From Actinobacillus porcitonsillarum (GTDB taxonomy: Bacteria > Pseudomonadota > Gammaproteobacteria > Enterobacterales > Pasteurellaceae): DNA of 64,000 nucleotides. Shown here one piece after another: positions 1-10,263 of this stretch. The translations under genes were made by a program, and so were the position numbers. Numbering within the stretch: position 1 is the first letter of the stretch; each line of letters starts with the position of its first letter. Below the pieces are notes generated by a model. It was not told the origin of the DNA, made no database searches, and was given only the letters and a program-made list of their open reading frames with translations. The DNA lies in contig NZ_CP029206.1 in assembly GCF_003101015.1 (NCBI RefSeq), positions 310,001 to 374,000 on the forward strand. The letters are read 5' to 3'.

Positions 1-1755
1 GACCGGTGATGAAATTGGGGTCATAAAGGCGGCGGAGGAGGCAATTGCAATGACCATTACCAATGCCGTTGGCGAATAACCCAGCTGTTTGGCAACTTCA
101 ATGGCAATCGGTGCCATCAAAATTGCCGTTGCCGTATTTGAAATAAATAAGCCGACCACCGCGGTTAAAGCAAATAAGCCTAATAGAATAAAATAAGCAT
201 TCGTCTGTGCACCACCGGTTATGCGGATAAACTCTTCAACCATCAAACTTACTCCGCCCGTTTTTTGCATGGCGATGGAGAACGGCATCATGCCGACAAT
301 CAAAATCAAACTCGGGAAATGGATAGAATCATACGCAGATTTCATATCAATACAGCGGAACTTGCCGAGTAACAGACAGGCAATTAACGCCGCAATCACG
401 TTTGGTACAATACCGGTAATCATCAACACCACCATCAAAAACACGGAAAAGAGTGCATGTGGCGCTTGGCTTGCTGCCGGTACTGCCAATTTGCTCTCTT
501 TTGGCAAGCCTAATAGAAAGAAGTCTTTACGTTCTTTGGCAAGCGTTTCAATTTTCGACCAGATCCCCATAACAAGTAGAATATCGCCCGATTGGATCGT
601 TTCGCTTAATAGATCGTTGTGTAGAATGTTTTTCTCACGCTTAATGCCAATAATGCTTAATCCATAAGAAGAACGAAAACGTAATTCAGGAATTGTGCGA
701 CCAATGGTCTCCGTTTCCGGCATGACCGCAAGTTCTGCCATGCCAACGGATTTCGCTTGCGTTGAGAAATAGCTACCTTTTAATTCAATTTGTTGAAGTT
801 TAAAGAGTTCGCATAATTCAAGAAAACGAACTTCATCGACACCAATATCAACCAATAAAATATCTTTTTTCTGTAACTGATCGTTGCCATAAGCCGCAAT
901 CGTAATATGGCGGAAATTCTTAAAACGCTGAATGGCGATAATGTTCATTTGATAAACCGAACGAAGTTTTAGCTCATCAATCGTTTTACCAATCAGCGGT
1001 GAATCCTCTTTTAGAATGACCATTTTTGCCCGACCGTTAAGTCCATATTCTTCGATCAATTTCGCCATCGAATCTTCGTTGCTATTGTTCACATTATTTG
1101 CAACCCCATCATCTAACCAACGACGAGCAACTAACATATACAAGATACCCAAACCAAGAACTACGATACCGATCGGCGTAAAACTAAAGAAATGAAAGCC
1201 TTGATAGCCTGCTTTAACTAATTCTGAATGGGTAACCAAGTTCGGTGCGGTGGCAATTAATGTCATCATACCGCTAATTAACCCCGCCACACTTAACGGC
1301 ATCATTAAACGGCGAGGGGAAATATTCATGCCGGCACAAATCGCTAAGACCACCGGAATAAAAATCGCCACAATGCCGGTTGAACTCATAAAAGAGCCAA
1401 GCACACCAATGGATAACATCAACAAAACAAGAACTTTCGTTTCGCTCGCGCCAGCTACTCGCATAAGCCAATCGCTGATACTATTTGCTACGCCGGTTCG
1501 AGATAAAGATTCGCCAATGATGTAAAGTAATGCCAACAAAACGATATTTGGATCGCTCAAACCGGCAAAGATTTCTTGAGTGGTTAAAATGCCACTTAAA
1601 CTAAAGCCAAGCATTACTAATAATGCCACTACGTCCATTCTGAGCTTGTTTTGAATGAAAAGAATAATGGCGACAGCAAGGAGTGCCAACACAATAAATA
1701 AAGGTTGGAATACCATATCAGGCAGGTAAGAAGAAAGAGAATTTAAGGTATTCAT
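1..1755 (-). CDS. SLC13-family anion permease with internal TrkA-C domains (3' end cut by window edge)
   Basis: Inner-membrane transporter of the SLC13 / divalent anion:Na+ symporter type; the substrate cannot be told from sequence. Read from the ATG at 1755, 585 codons are open to the window edge. The N-terminal half is a set of hydrophobic helices. A soluble middle part (roughly residues 200-400) carries two RCK/TrkA-C-like modules, each with a DSPLIGKTIDEL- or TETIGRTIPEL-like segment. Hydrophobic helices resume after that, with FISNTATAILMAPIA near residue 550, typical of the second transporter repeat. This layout matches E. coli YfbS-like permeases of about 610 residues, so only some 25 residues should be missing. 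It runs in the same direction as xerC but is 47 bp downstream of it. Family assignment is firm; the transported ion is unknown. Confidence 0.85.
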   Translation of the reverse strand, partial: MNTLNSLSSYLPDMVFQPLFIVLALLAVAIILFIQNKLRMDVVALLVMLGFSLSGILTTQEIFAGLSDPNIVLLALLYIIGESLSRTGVANSISDWLMRVAGASETKVLVLLMLSIGVLGSFMSSTGIVAIFIPVVLAICAGMNISPRRLMMPLSVAGLISGMMTLIATAPNLVTHSELVKAGYQGFHFFSFTPIGIVVLGLGILYMLVARRWLDDGVANNVNNSNEDSMAKLIEEYGLNGRAKMVILKEDSPLIGKTIDELKLRSVYQMNIIAIQRFKNFRHITIAAYGNDQLQKKDILLVDIGVDEVRFLELCELFKLQQIELKGSYFSTQAKSVGMAELAVMPETETIGRTIPELRFRSSYGLSIIGIKREKNILHNDLLSETIQSGDILLVMGIWSKIETLAKERKDFFLLGLPKESKLAVPAASQAPHALFSVFLMVVLMITGIVPNVIAALIACLLLGKFRCIDMKSAYDSIHFPSLILIVGMMPFSIAMQKTGGVSLMVEEFIRITGGAQTNAYFILLGLFALTAVVGLFISNTATAILMAPIAIEVAKQLGYSPTALVMVIAIASSAAFMTPISSPV

Positions 1756-1802
1756 AGCCACCTCAATTGCAAAATATTTGAAAAATTAGACCGCTTATCC
1801 AC

Positions 1803-2705
1803 TTAGGTCTTTTTCTTTCTCGCTCTAGGATGAGCCGCATCATATACTTTTGCTAAATGTTGAAAATCCAAATGGGTATAAATTTGCGTGGTTGCTAAAC
1901 TACTATGCCCTAGCAATTCTTGCACGGCACGTAAATCGCCCGAGCCTTCCAACATATGGGTCGCAAAAGAGTGTCGAAGTTTGTGAGGGTGTAAATGCGT
2001 TTCTAACCCTTGCTTTCTCCCCCACTTTTCCATAATGAGCTGAATTGAGCGATGAGACAAACGTCCGCCTCGATTATTAAGAAAAACCGCATTATCCTGA
2101 GGATTAAAACTCATACGCACCTCAAGCCAACGATGTATCGCTTCAAGTGCTTTCGAGCCAATTGGCACAATACGCTCTTTATTTCCTTTACCGAGTAAAC
2201 GTACTTCTCGGGTGGCTAAATCCATGCAGTCAAGATCCAACCCTTGTAATTCGGAAAGTCGTAACCCTGAGCTATACATCAGCTCCATCATCGCCAAATC
2301 ACGAATTTCTAAAGGCGTGGTCGCTTCCGTATTTAATAATTGAGCGACCTGCTCGGCATCCACATTTTTAGGTAAATGTCGCCCTACTTTTGGGGCTTTA
2401 ATCCCAAGAGCCGGATTTGCCGGCAGTTGTTCGTGTTTGACTAAATAAGCAAACCACTGTCGCAATGCGACTAGCCTTACACCGATACTTTTAGCGCCTA
2501 AACCTTGTTTATGGCTTTGGCTCAAAATCCAGCGAATAACCGAAGCATCCACCTCTTGCCACGAACTGATTTGATGCTGCTTTAACATCGCACAGACAGC
2601 TTGTAGCTGGCGTTGATAGTTACTCAACGTATGGGGACTAACTTGTTTTTCTGCTCGAAGATAATCCCAATAAGGCTGAATTTGAGCGTAAAGCGTATTG
2701 TCCAT
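1803..2705 (-). CDS. xerC: Tyrosine recombinase XerC
   Basis: Site-specific recombinase that acts with XerD at dif to resolve chromosome dimers in the cytoplasm at division. The protein is about 300 residues, the usual XerC length. An N-terminal SAM-like core-binding domain covers residues 1-95. All catalytic residues can be seen in the second domain (numbered from a GTG one codon upstream): Arg150 in SSGLRLSEL, Lys174, His242 and Arg245 in HKLRHSF, His268 in LLGHSS and the nucleophile Tyr277 in QIYTHL. Either that GTG (2708) or the following ATG (2705) could start it; I chose the ATG. It follows the small gene at 2712-3002 by a few bases and so may be cotranscribed with it. XerD is the alternative, but residue pattern and length favour XerC. 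Confidence 0.9.
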   Translation of the reverse strand: MDNTLYAQIQPYWDYLRAEKQVSPHTLSNYQRQLQAVCAMLKQHQISSWQEVDASVIRWILSQSHKQGLGAKSIGVRLVALRQWFAYLVKHEQLPANPALGIKAPKVGRHLPKNVDAEQVAQLLNTEATTPLEIRDLAMMELMYSSGLRLSELQGLDLDCMDLATREVRLLGKGNKERIVPIGSKALEAIHRWLEVRMSFNPQDNAVFLNNRGGRLSHRSIQLIMEKWGRKQGLETHLHPHKLRHSFATHMLEGSGDLRAVQELLGHSSLATTQIYTHLDFQHLAKVYDAAHPRARKKKT

Positions 2706-2711
2706 CACAAA

Positions 2712-3002
2712 TTAAGCTAAACCTAATTGCCCAATTTTTACGCCGACATTACCTAATGCCACGGGGCTTAGATACTGTCCTAAGAACTCAAATAATTCAT
2801 CTAAATCCGTAAATTCACGTTGCACTTTAATATCATCTTCTACTTTACGTACAAATGAATAGATCGTTTTTGCTGATGAAATATGTGCTTCAAGAGTAAT
2901 ATACACCGTTTCAAAAAAGTGATTTACATTGCCTTCTTCGCCTGGGTCACTCACGCGAACATTCCAATGATTACTAAATAAAACTTCGGTTTTAATTGAC
3001 AT
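2712..3002 (-). CDS. Small conserved protein (DUF5377-like)
   Basis: A 96-residue soluble protein without signal peptide or membrane segment. It is acidic and predicted mixed alpha/beta, with VEDDIKVQREFTDLDELFEFL near the middle. I do not recognise a function. It resembles the short proteins found beside xerC in Pasteurellaceae and catalogued as a domain of unknown function (probably DUF5377, from memory). A clear GAGGT ribosome site lies just before the ATG. The gene sits between bioD (22 bp upstream) and xerC (within a few bases downstream), all on the minus strand, so the tail of the biotin operon may be transcribed through it into xerC. Confidence 0.6.
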   Translation of the reverse strand: MSIKTEVLFSNHWNVRVSDPGEEGNVNHFFETVYITLEAHISSAKTIYSFVRKVEDDIKVQREFTDLDELFEFLGQYLSPVALGNVGVKIGQLGLA

Positions 3003-3024
3003 GTTTACCTCTTAGTATGTTGTG

Positions 3025-3669
3025 TTAAATATCGATATTATCTAAACCAATAAATTTCGCTTTCGGAAAATATTGTTGTAAATAATTTAATAAATATGCT
3101 TCTGTATTTTGACTGATCAGAGAGTCTTGATCAAGATAACGATTATAAACCAATGCTTCTAAAGGAATTTGGTATTGCTGGCACGCCATCAAACTGAGTA
3201 ACGTGTGATTAATACTGCCTAATTTACCTGAACTAACCAAAATTAGCGGATATCGCTGTGTTTTCAAATAATCTAAGGTGGTTCTCGTTTCGGTGTAAGG
3301 CACAGCCAGTCCGCCGGCGCCTTCTAACAAGACATAATCATATTTCTGTCTTAATTGATGAACCGCGCGGTTAATTTTATTTTCATCAATTTCCGTATGC
3401 GCTAAACGCGCCGCTAAATGTGGCGAACAAGGATAAGGAAAAACATAAGGGCAAGTCAAACCTGCTTTATCTTCAGGCAATAAATCAATGCCTTGAATTT
3501 TGCGATGCACTAAAATATCGGCCGCAATCCCTTCACAGCCGGTTTGAATCATTTTTTGCGTAATGACGGAAAATCCCTGTTCCAGCAATTTCTTAGCATA
3601 AAAACCTGTTGCAATGGTTTTCCCTACATCGGTATCAATACCCGATACAAAAATCACTTTACCAAGCAT
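3025..3669 (-). CDS. bioD: Dethiobiotin synthetase BioD
   Basis: ATP-dependent carboxylase closing the ureido ring of 7,8-diaminopelargonate to give dethiobiotin, the penultimate biotin step. The P-loop GIDTDVGKT is at residues 10-18. The segment VLLEGAGGLAVPY near residue 115 is the second conserved BioD motif. At 214 residues it is close to the usual 220-240. The ATG starts one base after the bioC stop, so the two are translationally linked. It is the last gene of the bioA-F-G-C-D run. The final enzyme, biotin synthase BioB, is not in this window and must be elsewhere if the pathway is complete. Confidence 0.93.
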   Translation of the reverse strand: MLGKVIFVSGIDTDVGKTIATGFYAKKLLEQGFSVITQKMIQTGCEGIAADILVHRKIQGIDLLPEDKAGLTCPYVFPYPCSPHLAARLAHTEIDENKINRAVHQLRQKYDYVLLEGAGGLAVPYTETRTTLDYLKTQRYPLILVSSGKLGSINHTLLSLMACQQYQIPLEALVYNRYLDQDSLISQNTEAYLLNYLQQYFPKAKFIGLDNIDI

Positions 3670-3670
3670 G

Positions 3671-4432
3671 TTATTTCCTTTTTTTACGAGCCATTACATA
3701 AAGTGGCGTATAAGTTAATGTAACGCCTAAATTCTGCTGAAATCGCGTACGATAACGCTGTTCAAACTGAGTTAGACGTTTGTCCGACCATTTAGAGGGA
3801 TCAATAATGCTTACCCCTGTTTTATTTAAATGGATCAATACTGACAATGCCGAATCAAAATAGAGTGGGATTTTGTCTGTTGTTAAAACAAGAACTTCAA
3901 ATTTATCGGCTAATAATTTATACCATTCGTCTTCGGTGGGATAAGTTAATCCTGTTTTAAGCAGACACTTAATTTCATAAAGATTTTTAGGAGAAAATGT
4001 ATTAAACAATAAAATGCCGTCATCATTCAGCATGTTGACCGTCTTTTTCAGGAAGTTCGCTTCGTTTTCAAACCATTGAACCGAAGAAGCGGAAATCACC
4101 AAATCATAACCCATGCCGAAATTTTCTCGCTCCGCGTCACCGAAGTGATAATGCACCGAAGAATAAGGTAATTTTTGGCGTAAAGCAGGCTCATAATCGC
4201 GACAAAGATCGTTTAGTACCAAACGCTCGAAAGAGCATTGCGATACAAGTTGTTCACTTAACATACCTGTGCCGCAACCTATTTCAAGTATTTTGCCAAA
4301 AGCTTTGCCTTGGATTGCGAGTAACGCCATCAGCTTTTGTACAATACATTGTTGAGCAATCGCATTATTATCATATTCCGATTTTGCTTGTGAAAATCGG
4401 ATAGCGACTTGCTGTTTATCCACTAACTGCAC
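3671..4432 (-). CDS. bioC: Malonyl-ACP O-methyltransferase BioC
   Basis: SAM-dependent methyltransferase that caps malonyl-ACP as its methyl ester, letting the fatty-acid cycle build pimeloyl-ACP for biotin. The 253-residue class I fold shows the SAM-binding motif EIGCGTGMLSEQL near residue 50 and SASSVQWFE near residue 115, typical of BioC. The start is a GTG lying inside the last codons of bioG, giving a 10-base overlap and probable translational coupling. BioC makes the ester that the neighbouring BioG hydrolyses, so the pair forms a functional unit. Confidence 0.92.
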   Translation of the reverse strand: MQLVDKQQVAIRFSQAKSEYDNNAIAQQCIVQKLMALLAIQGKAFGKILEIGCGTGMLSEQLVSQCSFERLVLNDLCRDYEPALRQKLPYSSVHYHFGDAERENFGMGYDLVISASSVQWFENEANFLKKTVNMLNDDGILLFNTFSPKNLYEIKCLLKTGLTYPTEDEWYKLLADKFEVLVLTTDKIPLYFDSALSVLIHLNKTGVSIIDPSKWSDKRLTQFEQRYRTRFQQNLGVTLTYTPLYVMARKKRK

Positions 4433-5088
4433 GCGGTATCCTTAAGCAGTTCTTGCCAACCGGAAAAGTGATTAAAAAGATAATGCTCCGCATCAATAAG
4501 CTGAATTTTGGTTTGCGGTTGATTTTGCCAGTACTCAAGCTGATTTTGTGTTGGAATAATTTTATCTTTGTTGCCAATAATAGCTTTTTGCCACACTAGC
4601 AACCCCGTTCGATTATCTTGCATAATACAATCATTTAAGTGCGCTAACTCTTGTTTTACTTCTGTGAAATCTCGCTTTTCAGGTAACAAGCGGTAATTTT
4701 CTAGGGCAATTTTACCGCACATTCTGCGTTCAAATTTTGCAAGATTTTCTTCGCTTAAAGACGCAAGCGTACCGTCAAACACTGCCGTTGGAATGCCAAA
4801 TTGATCGTGTTTAGGTGCCCCCGTTCCATTGATCGCCACAGCGTGAGTCAAAGGAATAGCATGTAAAACACGTTCAGCCACCCAAACGCCTAGAGACCAA
4901 GCCACCACATAAATTTCTTGATAGCCCGAAAAATCAAATTCAAGATGCAAATCTCGGTAATCGTAACAAATCAGTAAATCGAAATCGTTCGATAATTCCA
5001 AGTATTTCGCAATACTGATTGGCGTTCCCCAGCCGGAAAAATACACAAGCAATTTACGCTGTTGGCGTGCAATATGTTGATAGCGCAC
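4423..5088 (-). CDS. bioG: Pimeloyl-ACP methyl ester esterase BioG
   Basis: Alpha/beta hydrolase that removes the methyl group from pimeloyl-ACP methyl ester, ending chain extension for biotin synthesis. It is the BioG (DUF452) type used in Haemophilus and relatives in place of BioH. The nucleophile elbow is seen as AWSLGVW, Ser near residue 65, and the catalytic His as AEHYLFNHF near the C terminus. Length is 221 residues. The start is a GTG preceded by GGAG at the right distance. It lies 12 bp after bioF and overlaps bioC. Placement between bioF and bioC inside a biotin operon supports the BioG call over other hydrolases. Confidence 0.9.
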   Translation of the reverse strand: MRYQHIARQQRKLLVYFSGWGTPISIAKYLELSNDFDLLICYDYRDLHLEFDFSGYQEIYVVAWSLGVWVAERVLHAIPLTHAVAINGTGAPKHDQFGIPTAVFDGTLASLSEENLAKFERRMCGKIALENYRLLPEKRDFTEVKQELAHLNDCIMQDNRTGLLVWQKAIIGNKDKIIPTQNQLEYWQNQPQTKIQLIDAEHYLFNHFSGWQELLKDTACS

Positions 5089-5100
5089 TTAATTCTCCTT

Positions 5101-6246
5101 TTATAAATATGCGATTAAGCCTTTTATTTCTTGTTCGGTTAAATCTGCGGTTAATGAAAAACGCAAACGTGCCGTGCCTTTGGGTACTGTTGGCGGACGA
5201 ATAGGTAAGCAATAATAGCCTTGTTTTTGCAAATAATCGGCTTTTTCCACCGCTTGCTGATTTTTACCTAAGATATATGGCACGATGCAAGTTTCGCTTA
5301 ACAGCGGAAATTCACTTCTTTTCGCCACTTCAGTTCGCAAGATTTGGCTTAATTTCTCAAGATGATGACGCTTTTCGGTAAATTGCGGTAATTGTTCAAA
5401 TAAAAAGTAAGTCCAAGCAACATTAATCGGTGGAAGTGCGGTAGAAAAAATTAAAGGACGCATCGTATTGATTAAGTATTCTCTTATCTCGCTATCACAA
5501 ACAAGATAAGCCCCCATAGATGCCAATGCCTTACCAAAAGTCCCCACTAAAAAGTCAATCTCTTGAATACAGTCGAAGACTTCTGCCATTCCCAAGCCTT
5601 GTTGCCCGTATACACCTATGGCGTGGGCTTCATCAACATACAGTAGCACATTGGTGTAACGTTTTTTGAGTGCAACTAACTGTTGAAGATCCGCAATATC
5701 GCCGTCCATACTAAAAACACTTTCTGTAACAATAATCACTTGTTGGTAGCGCTCTGAATGTGTCTGCAATAGCAGCTCAAGATGAAGATAATCATTATGC
5801 TTATAACGGAAAAAATCCGCCCCGGAAAGTCGAATGCCGTCAATCAGACTGGCATGAACAAATTTGTCGGCCAAAATTAAGGTTTGTTTATCAGCCACTG
5901 CAGGCAAAATACCAATATTGGCGTGATAGCCGCTATTAAATAATAGAGCGGATTCTCGCTGAAAACGTTGTGCTAATAGCGTTTCAAAATCCTGATAAAT
6001 CGGGAAATTGCCCGTTAATAAACGAGAAGATGATGATGTGAGCGGTTGATTTTTACCGATAGATTGCAAAAATCTTTCCACCTGTTGTGCATCATTTGCC
6101 AAACCCAAATAATCGTTAGAGGATAAATTCAACATCGTCAGACCACGAGCAACAACAAATTTTCCCTGATGTTCAATATCAGGGAATTGGCGTTTCTGCC
6201 CAATTTCATCTAATTGCTGAAGATGTTGAGTAAATTTATTCATCAT
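5101..6246 (-). CDS. bioF: 8-amino-7-oxononanoate synthase BioF
   Basis: PLP-dependent condensation of pimeloyl-ACP (or CoA) with L-alanine. The 381-residue protein has the alpha-oxoamine synthase signatures: [11 protein letters not shown] near residue 40, [10 protein letters not shown] near 205 and the PLP lysine in [11 protein letters not shown] near 237. The start ATG lies inside the last codons of bioA (11-base overlap), showing translational coupling. A second in-frame ATG follows at once. Closely related enzymes (glycine C-acetyltransferase, ALA synthase) are the alternatives, but operon context makes BioF near certain. Confidence 0.94.
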   Translation of the reverse strand: MMNKFTQHLQQLDEIGQKRQFPDIEHQGKFVVARGLTMLNLSSNDYLGLANDAQQVERFLQSIGKNQPLTSSSSRLLTGNFPIYQDFETLLAQRFQRESALLFNSGYHANIGILPAVADKQTLILADKFVHASLIDGIRLSGADFFRYKHNDYLHLELLLQTHSERYQQVIIVTESVFSMDGDIADLQQLVALKKRYTNVLLYVDEAHAIGVYGQQGLGMAEVFDCIQEIDFLVGTFGKALASMGAYLVCDSEIREYLINTMRPLIFSTALPPINVAWTYFLFEQLPQFTEKRHHLEKLSQILRTEVAKRSEFPLLSETCIVPYILGKNQQAVEKADYLQKQGYYCLPIRPPTVPKGTARLRFSLTADLTEQEIKGLIAYL

Positions 6247-7522
6247 ATTCCTCTTTAACTACGGCTAATAATTGCTCGGTTAAAAAGCTTAATTGGTTAG
6301 GTTCGATAATAAAAGGCGGCATAATATAAATAAGTTTACCAAAAGGACGAACCCAAATGCCCTTTTCTACAAAGCGTTTTTGTAAAGAAACCATATTGAC
6401 TGCTTCACGCATTTCCAGCACCCCAATCGCCCCTAGAACACGGACTTCAGCAACGGATTTAAACGCTTTAGCCGGTGCAAGTTCAGCCTTGAGCTGCGCT
6501 TCAATTTGATGGATTTTATGTTGCCAATCGCTTTCCAGTAAAAGTGACAGAGATTCATAGGCTACCGCACAAGCCAGTGGATTCCCCATAAACGTTGGAC
6601 CGTGCATAAAGCATTTTGCCTCGCCTTCACTGATGGTATGAGCAATATACTCGGTAGTAATGGTTGCCGCTAATGTTAAGTAACCGCCGGTTAATGCTTT
6701 GCCGATACAAAGAATATCCGGCACAACATTGGCATATTCTAAAGCAAATAATTTGCCTGTCCGCCCAAAACCTGTAGCAATTTCGTCAAAAATCAGCAAT
6801 ACACCATGTTGATCGCAAAGTTCTCTCGCTCGTTTTAAATACATTGGCGAATAGAAATACATTCCGCCGGCGCCTTGCACAATGGGCTCTAAAATCAATG
6901 CGGCAATGTGGTGTCCTTCCTGAGCAAGCAATTCTTTCAATGGTTCAATCGCACTTTCTTGCCATTCTTCATCAAATTTAATCGAAGGTTGGGGTAAAAA
7001 ATGTTGAATCGGTAAGCGGTGGCGGAATAAGCCGTGCATACCCGTAACAGGATCGCAAACAGACATGGCGTGCCAGGTATCGCCGTAATAGCCCGAACGC
7101 ACGGTGGCAAATTGATTTCGCTCTTCCCCTTTCGCTTGCCAATATTGCAATGCCATTTTCAATGCCACTTCCACCGCAACAGAACCGCTATCGGCAAAAA
7201 ATATTTTGTTTAATGATTGGGGTAAAATGGTCAGCAATTTTTCCGTTAATTTTACCGCCGGTTCGTGCGTGATACCGCCGAACATAATATGGCTCATTTT
7301 GGCTAATTGTTCAGTGATTGCGTTGTTTAAGCGTGGGTGGTTATAACCGTGCAAAGCTGCCCACCAAGACGACATACCGTCAACCAGCACACGACCGTCT
7401 TTAAGATAAATTTCAACGCCCTTTGCACTTTCCACCGCATAAACGGGTATAGGTTGCGTCATTGATGAATAAGGATGCCAAATATGCGCTCGGTCAATCT
7501 CAATTAATTTGTCTAAATCCAT
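6236..7522 (-). CDS. bioA: Adenosylmethionine-8-amino-7-oxononanoate transaminase BioA
   Basis: PLP aminotransferase converting KAPA to DAPA with SAM as amino donor. The 428-residue protein starts with [12 protein letters not shown], the BioA-specific N terminus, and has [14 protein letters not shown] near residue 50. [14 protein letters not shown] and the PLP lysine in [11 protein letters not shown] (near 275) are also present. It is the first gene of the biotin operon. Its ATG lies only 11 bp after the T-run of the glyS terminator, leaving almost no room for a promoter between them. A BioR- or BirA-type operator was not identified. Confidence 0.95.
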   Translation of the reverse strand: MDLDKLIEIDRAHIWHPYSSMTQPIPVYAVESAKGVEIYLKDGRVLVDGMSSWWAALHGYNHPRLNNAITEQLAKMSHIMFGGITHEPAVKLTEKLLTILPQSLNKIFFADSGSVAVEVALKMALQYWQAKGEERNQFATVRSGYYGDTWHAMSVCDPVTGMHGLFRHRLPIQHFLPQPSIKFDEEWQESAIEPLKELLAQEGHHIAALILEPIVQGAGGMYFYSPMYLKRARELCDQHGVLLIFDEIATGFGRTGKLFALEYANVVPDILCIGKALTGGYLTLAATITTEYIAHTISEGEAKCFMHGPTFMGNPLACAVAYESLSLLLESDWQHKIHQIEAQLKAELAPAKAFKSVAEVRVLGAIGVLEMREAVNMVSLQKRFVEKGIWVRPFGKLIYIMPPFIIEPNQLSFLTEQLLAVVKEEYDE

Positions 7523-7533
7523 TTTACCACCAT

Positions 7534-7560
7534 AAAAAAGCCCTATTTTGTGAATAGGGC
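7534..7560 (-). terminator. Intrinsic terminator after glyS
   Basis: On the minus strand GCCCTATT and AATAGGGC form an 8-bp perfect stem with a 5-base loop, followed by six T. It lies just past the glyS stop and directly in front of bioA, so it separates the two units or acts as a leader hairpin for bioA. Confidence 0.85.
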
Positions 7561-7573
7561 TTCATCATTGTCA

Positions 7574-9643
7574 TTATTGCAGTAACGAAATATCCGCAAC
7601 CTGTAAGAACAAGTTACGTAAGTTGTTCAGAATTGCTTGACGGTTTTGGCGAAGTTTTGGATCTTCGGCATTAACCATCACTTTATCGAAGAAGTTATCC
7701 ACCACTTCACGTAAACCGGCTAAGCGGTCAAGTGCGGTTTGATATTCGCCTTTTTCAAATAGTGGTGCAAGCTCTGCTTGTAATGCAATTACTTGTTCTG
7801 CAAGGGCTTTTTCTTCCGCTTCCACTAATAAAGTGCGGTCGATTTCTGATGAGATTTCGCCTTCTACTTTCGCTAAAATGTTGCTCACACGTTTATTCGC
7901 TGCCGCCAACGCTTCTGCACTGTCTAAAGTGCGGAAATGCGATACCGCACGCACACGAGCGTCAAAGTCTGCTGGGCGAGTTGGACGGCGAGCGAGAACC
8001 GCTTGGATAACATCCACCGCAATGCCTTCATCTTGATACCACGCACGGAAACGACCGAGCATAAAGTCCACCACTTCTTCCACAACGTTGCTGTTGGTGA
8101 GTTTGTCGCCAAACAATTTTGCAGAAGTCGCCACTAAATCGCTCAGATCAAGCGGTAAGTTTTTCTCTACAATAATGCGTAACGCACCGAGTGCCGCACG
8201 GCGTAAAGCGAATGGGTCAGCACTGCCTTTCGGTTGCTGACCGATACCGAAAATCCCTGTGAGCGTATCAAATTTATCCGCCAATGCAACAGAACTTGCC
8301 ACCAGCGATTTCGGCAATTCATCGCCTGCAAAGCGTGGCATATATTGCTCGTTTAACGCCACCGCCACTTCTTCATCTTCGCCATCGTGACGAGCATAGT
8401 GCATACCCATTACGCCTTGCGTATCGGTAAATTCAAACACCATATTGGTCATTAAATCACATTTCGACAACAAGCCGGCACGTTTCGCTTTGGCTTCATC
8501 AGCACCGATTTGTTTTGCAATTTCGCCTGCAAGTTGTTCAATGCGAGCGGTTTTGTCACGCAACGTGCCAAGCTGTTGTTGGAACAACACGGTTTCTAAA
8601 CGTGGTAACTGATCTTCCAAACGTTGTTTTAAGTCGGTTTTGAAGAAGAATTCCGCATCGGTCAAACGTGGACGCACCACTTTTTCATTCCCTTCAATGA
8701 TTTTGCTTGGATCTTCAGGGTTGATGTTCGACACAAAGATAAAGTGCGGTAAAAGTTTTCCGTCTTTATCATAAATCGGGAAGTATTTTTGGTCGCCTTT
8801 CATTGTGTAAACCAAGGCTTCCGCAGGCACGGCAAGGAAACGCTCTTCAAACTTCGCCGCTAACACGTTCGGATATTCCACTAAAGACGTCACTTCGTCT
8901 AACAAGTCTTCTTCAATATCCGCCACGCCACCTAAAGCGGTCGCTTTTTCTTGAGCTTTTGCAAGAATTAATGCTTTACGCTCGTTGAAATCCGCAACAA
9001 CTGAGCCTTTTTCTTTTAACAACGCAGGGTATTGATCCGCGTGGCTGATTTGGAACTCACGCTCGCCTAAGAAACGGTGACCACGAACGGTTGTACCGCT
9101 GGCTACGCCTAAAATTTCGCCTTCGATTAGCTCATCGCCTAACAATAAGGTTACAGTGTGGACAGGACGCACGAACTGTTCGGTTTTATCGCCCCAACGC
9201 ATTGTTTTTGGAATAGGCAATTTTGCCAACGCTTGGCTGATAATGCCCACCAACAAGTTTTTGGTCGGCTGACCTTCGATCACCGCACGGTGAACCAGCC
9301 ATTCACCTTTATCGGTGGCAATACGCTCCGCCTGCTCAACGGTAATGCCACAGCCTTTCGCCCAGCCTTCCGCCGCTTTGGTCGGCTTACCTTCCGCATC
9401 AAACGCCGCCGACACCGCCGGACCACGTTTTTCCACTTCTTTGCTTGGCTGTGCTGTCGCAAGCCCCAATACTTTCACCGCTAAACGGCGTGGTGCTGCA
9501 AACCATTCCACTTTGTCAAAGCTCAAACCCGCTTGGTTTAATTCCGCTTCAACATTCTCCGCAAATGCGGTCGCTAATTTTTTGAGTGCCTTCGGTGGCA
9601 ACTCTTCTGTGCCGATCTCGGCGAGGAAGTTTTGTGTTGTCAT
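7574..9643 (-). CDS. glyS: Glycyl-tRNA synthetase beta subunit
   Basis: Beta chain of the bacterial alpha2beta2 glycyl-tRNA synthetase; it binds tRNA-Gly and helps charge it. The 689-residue protein matches the E. coli length. It opens with [15 protein letters not shown], the hallmark of GlyS, and contains [16 protein letters not shown] near residue 150 and the C-terminal DALR-like anticodon region from about residue 570. GlyQ, its partner, lies 3.6 kb upstream on the same strand (13240-14148), with five unrelated genes between. In many bacteria the two are adjacent. Confidence 0.96.
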   Translation of the reverse strand: MTTQNFLAEIGTEELPPKALKKLATAFAENVEAELNQAGLSFDKVEWFAAPRRLAVKVLGLATAQPSKEVEKRGPAVSAAFDAEGKPTKAAEGWAKGCGITVEQAERIATDKGEWLVHRAVIEGQPTKNLLVGIISQALAKLPIPKTMRWGDKTEQFVRPVHTVTLLLGDELIEGEILGVASGTTVRGHRFLGEREFQISHADQYPALLKEKGSVVADFNERKALILAKAQEKATALGGVADIEEDLLDEVTSLVEYPNVLAAKFEERFLAVPAEALVYTMKGDQKYFPIYDKDGKLLPHFIFVSNINPEDPSKIIEGNEKVVRPRLTDAEFFFKTDLKQRLEDQLPRLETVLFQQQLGTLRDKTARIEQLAGEIAKQIGADEAKAKRAGLLSKCDLMTNMVFEFTDTQGVMGMHYARHDGEDEEVAVALNEQYMPRFAGDELPKSLVASSVALADKFDTLTGIFGIGQQPKGSADPFALRRAALGALRIIVEKNLPLDLSDLVATSAKLFGDKLTNSNVVEEVVDFMLGRFRAWYQDEGIAVDVIQAVLARRPTRPADFDARVRAVSHFRTLDSAEALAAANKRVSNILAKVEGEISSEIDRTLLVEAEEKALAEQVIALQAELAPLFEKGEYQTALDRLAGLREVVDNFFDKVMVNAEDPKLRQNRQAILNNLRNLFLQVADISLLQ

Positions 9644-9658
9644 TTTTCTATCTCATTG

Positions 9659-9680
9659 TAGGGTGCGTTTTAACGCACCG
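9659..9680. repeat. Short palindrome of the GTAGGGTG type
   Basis: GGTGCGTT and AACGCACC form a tight stem, preceded by GTA to give the string GTAGGGTGCG. It sits between osmC and glyS. The same GTAGGGTG opening is seen in the larger palindrome at 61939-62003, so both may belong to one family of dispersed palindromes. Confidence 0.5.
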
Positions 9681-9687
9681 TTTGATT

Positions 9688-10164
9688 TTAAATTGAATCT
9701 TTTTCAATAGTAGCTTCACATTTCACAGGGAAATTGAGTGAGTTTGCAATAAAGCATGCCTGATGTGCATTTTTGTGTAATGCTAATGCTTTATCTACAT
9801 CCGACTCTTTCGAAATTCGCACACGAGGTTTTAATGTCGCTGAAAGGAAACGCCCTGCTTGTTCGGAACTGCCTTCATCCATCACTGCGATTGCCTCATC
9901 ACAATATTCCAACACAACTATGTTATTGACCGCACAAAAATGTAAATACCATAATTTATGACAGGCGGAAATGGATGCCAATAACATATCTTCGGGATTC
10001 CAACGAGTTTTGTCGCCACGAAAAGCAGGATCAGAGGAACCTAAAATATTGGGTTTATGAGGTGCCGAAACAATAAAATCTCTCCCATAGGTAGTATAAG
10101 ATGAGGTACCCGAGCCTAAATTTCCAACCCATTTCACAATAACTTGATAGAGATGTTGTTTCAT
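9688..10164 (-). CDS. OsmC/Ohr-family protein
   Basis: Probable thiol-dependent hydroperoxide reductase of the OsmC superfamily. The 158-residue protein carries the two cysteines of the family: Cys in ISACHKLWYL (residue about 88) and Cys in NAHQACFIANS (about 135). The NPEDMLLASISACH segment is diagnostic. Ohr proteins and YhfA-like OsmC homologues are possible; the exact subgroup and physiological peroxide are not clear. It lies between the glutaredoxin-like gene and glyS on the same strand and joins two other thiol- or redox-related genes in the interval between glyQ and glyS. Confidence 0.85.
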   Translation of the reverse strand: MKQHLYQVIVKWVGNLGSGTSSYTTYGRDFIVSAPHKPNILGSSDPAFRGDKTRWNPEDMLLASISACHKLWYLHFCAVNNIVVLEYCDEAIAVMDEGSSEQAGRFLSATLKPRVRISKESDVDKALALHKNAHQACFIANSLNFPVKCEATIEKDSI

Positions 10165-10249
10165 TATTTCTTTCCTTTAAAACCCCGATAATACTCAGCA
10201 GAGTAGGACATTATCATTTTGAATTTTTACAAATTTCAGACAAAATCTG

Positions 10250-10258
10250 ACCGCTTGT
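10250..10258 (-). repeat. Uptake signal sequence core (ACAAGCGGT type)
   Basis: The complement ACCGCTTGT is seen between osmC and the glutaredoxin-like gene, next to CAAAATCTG, which matches the flank of other copies here. This is the DNA-uptake motif of the Apl-type Pasteurellaceae. Confidence 0.75.
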
Positions 10259-10263
10259 TACTT

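Noticed and set aside
1803-2705. xerC as a phage or island integrase
   Set aside because: Length, domain pattern and chromosomal neighbours fit the housekeeping XerC, and there is no attachment site or phage gene.
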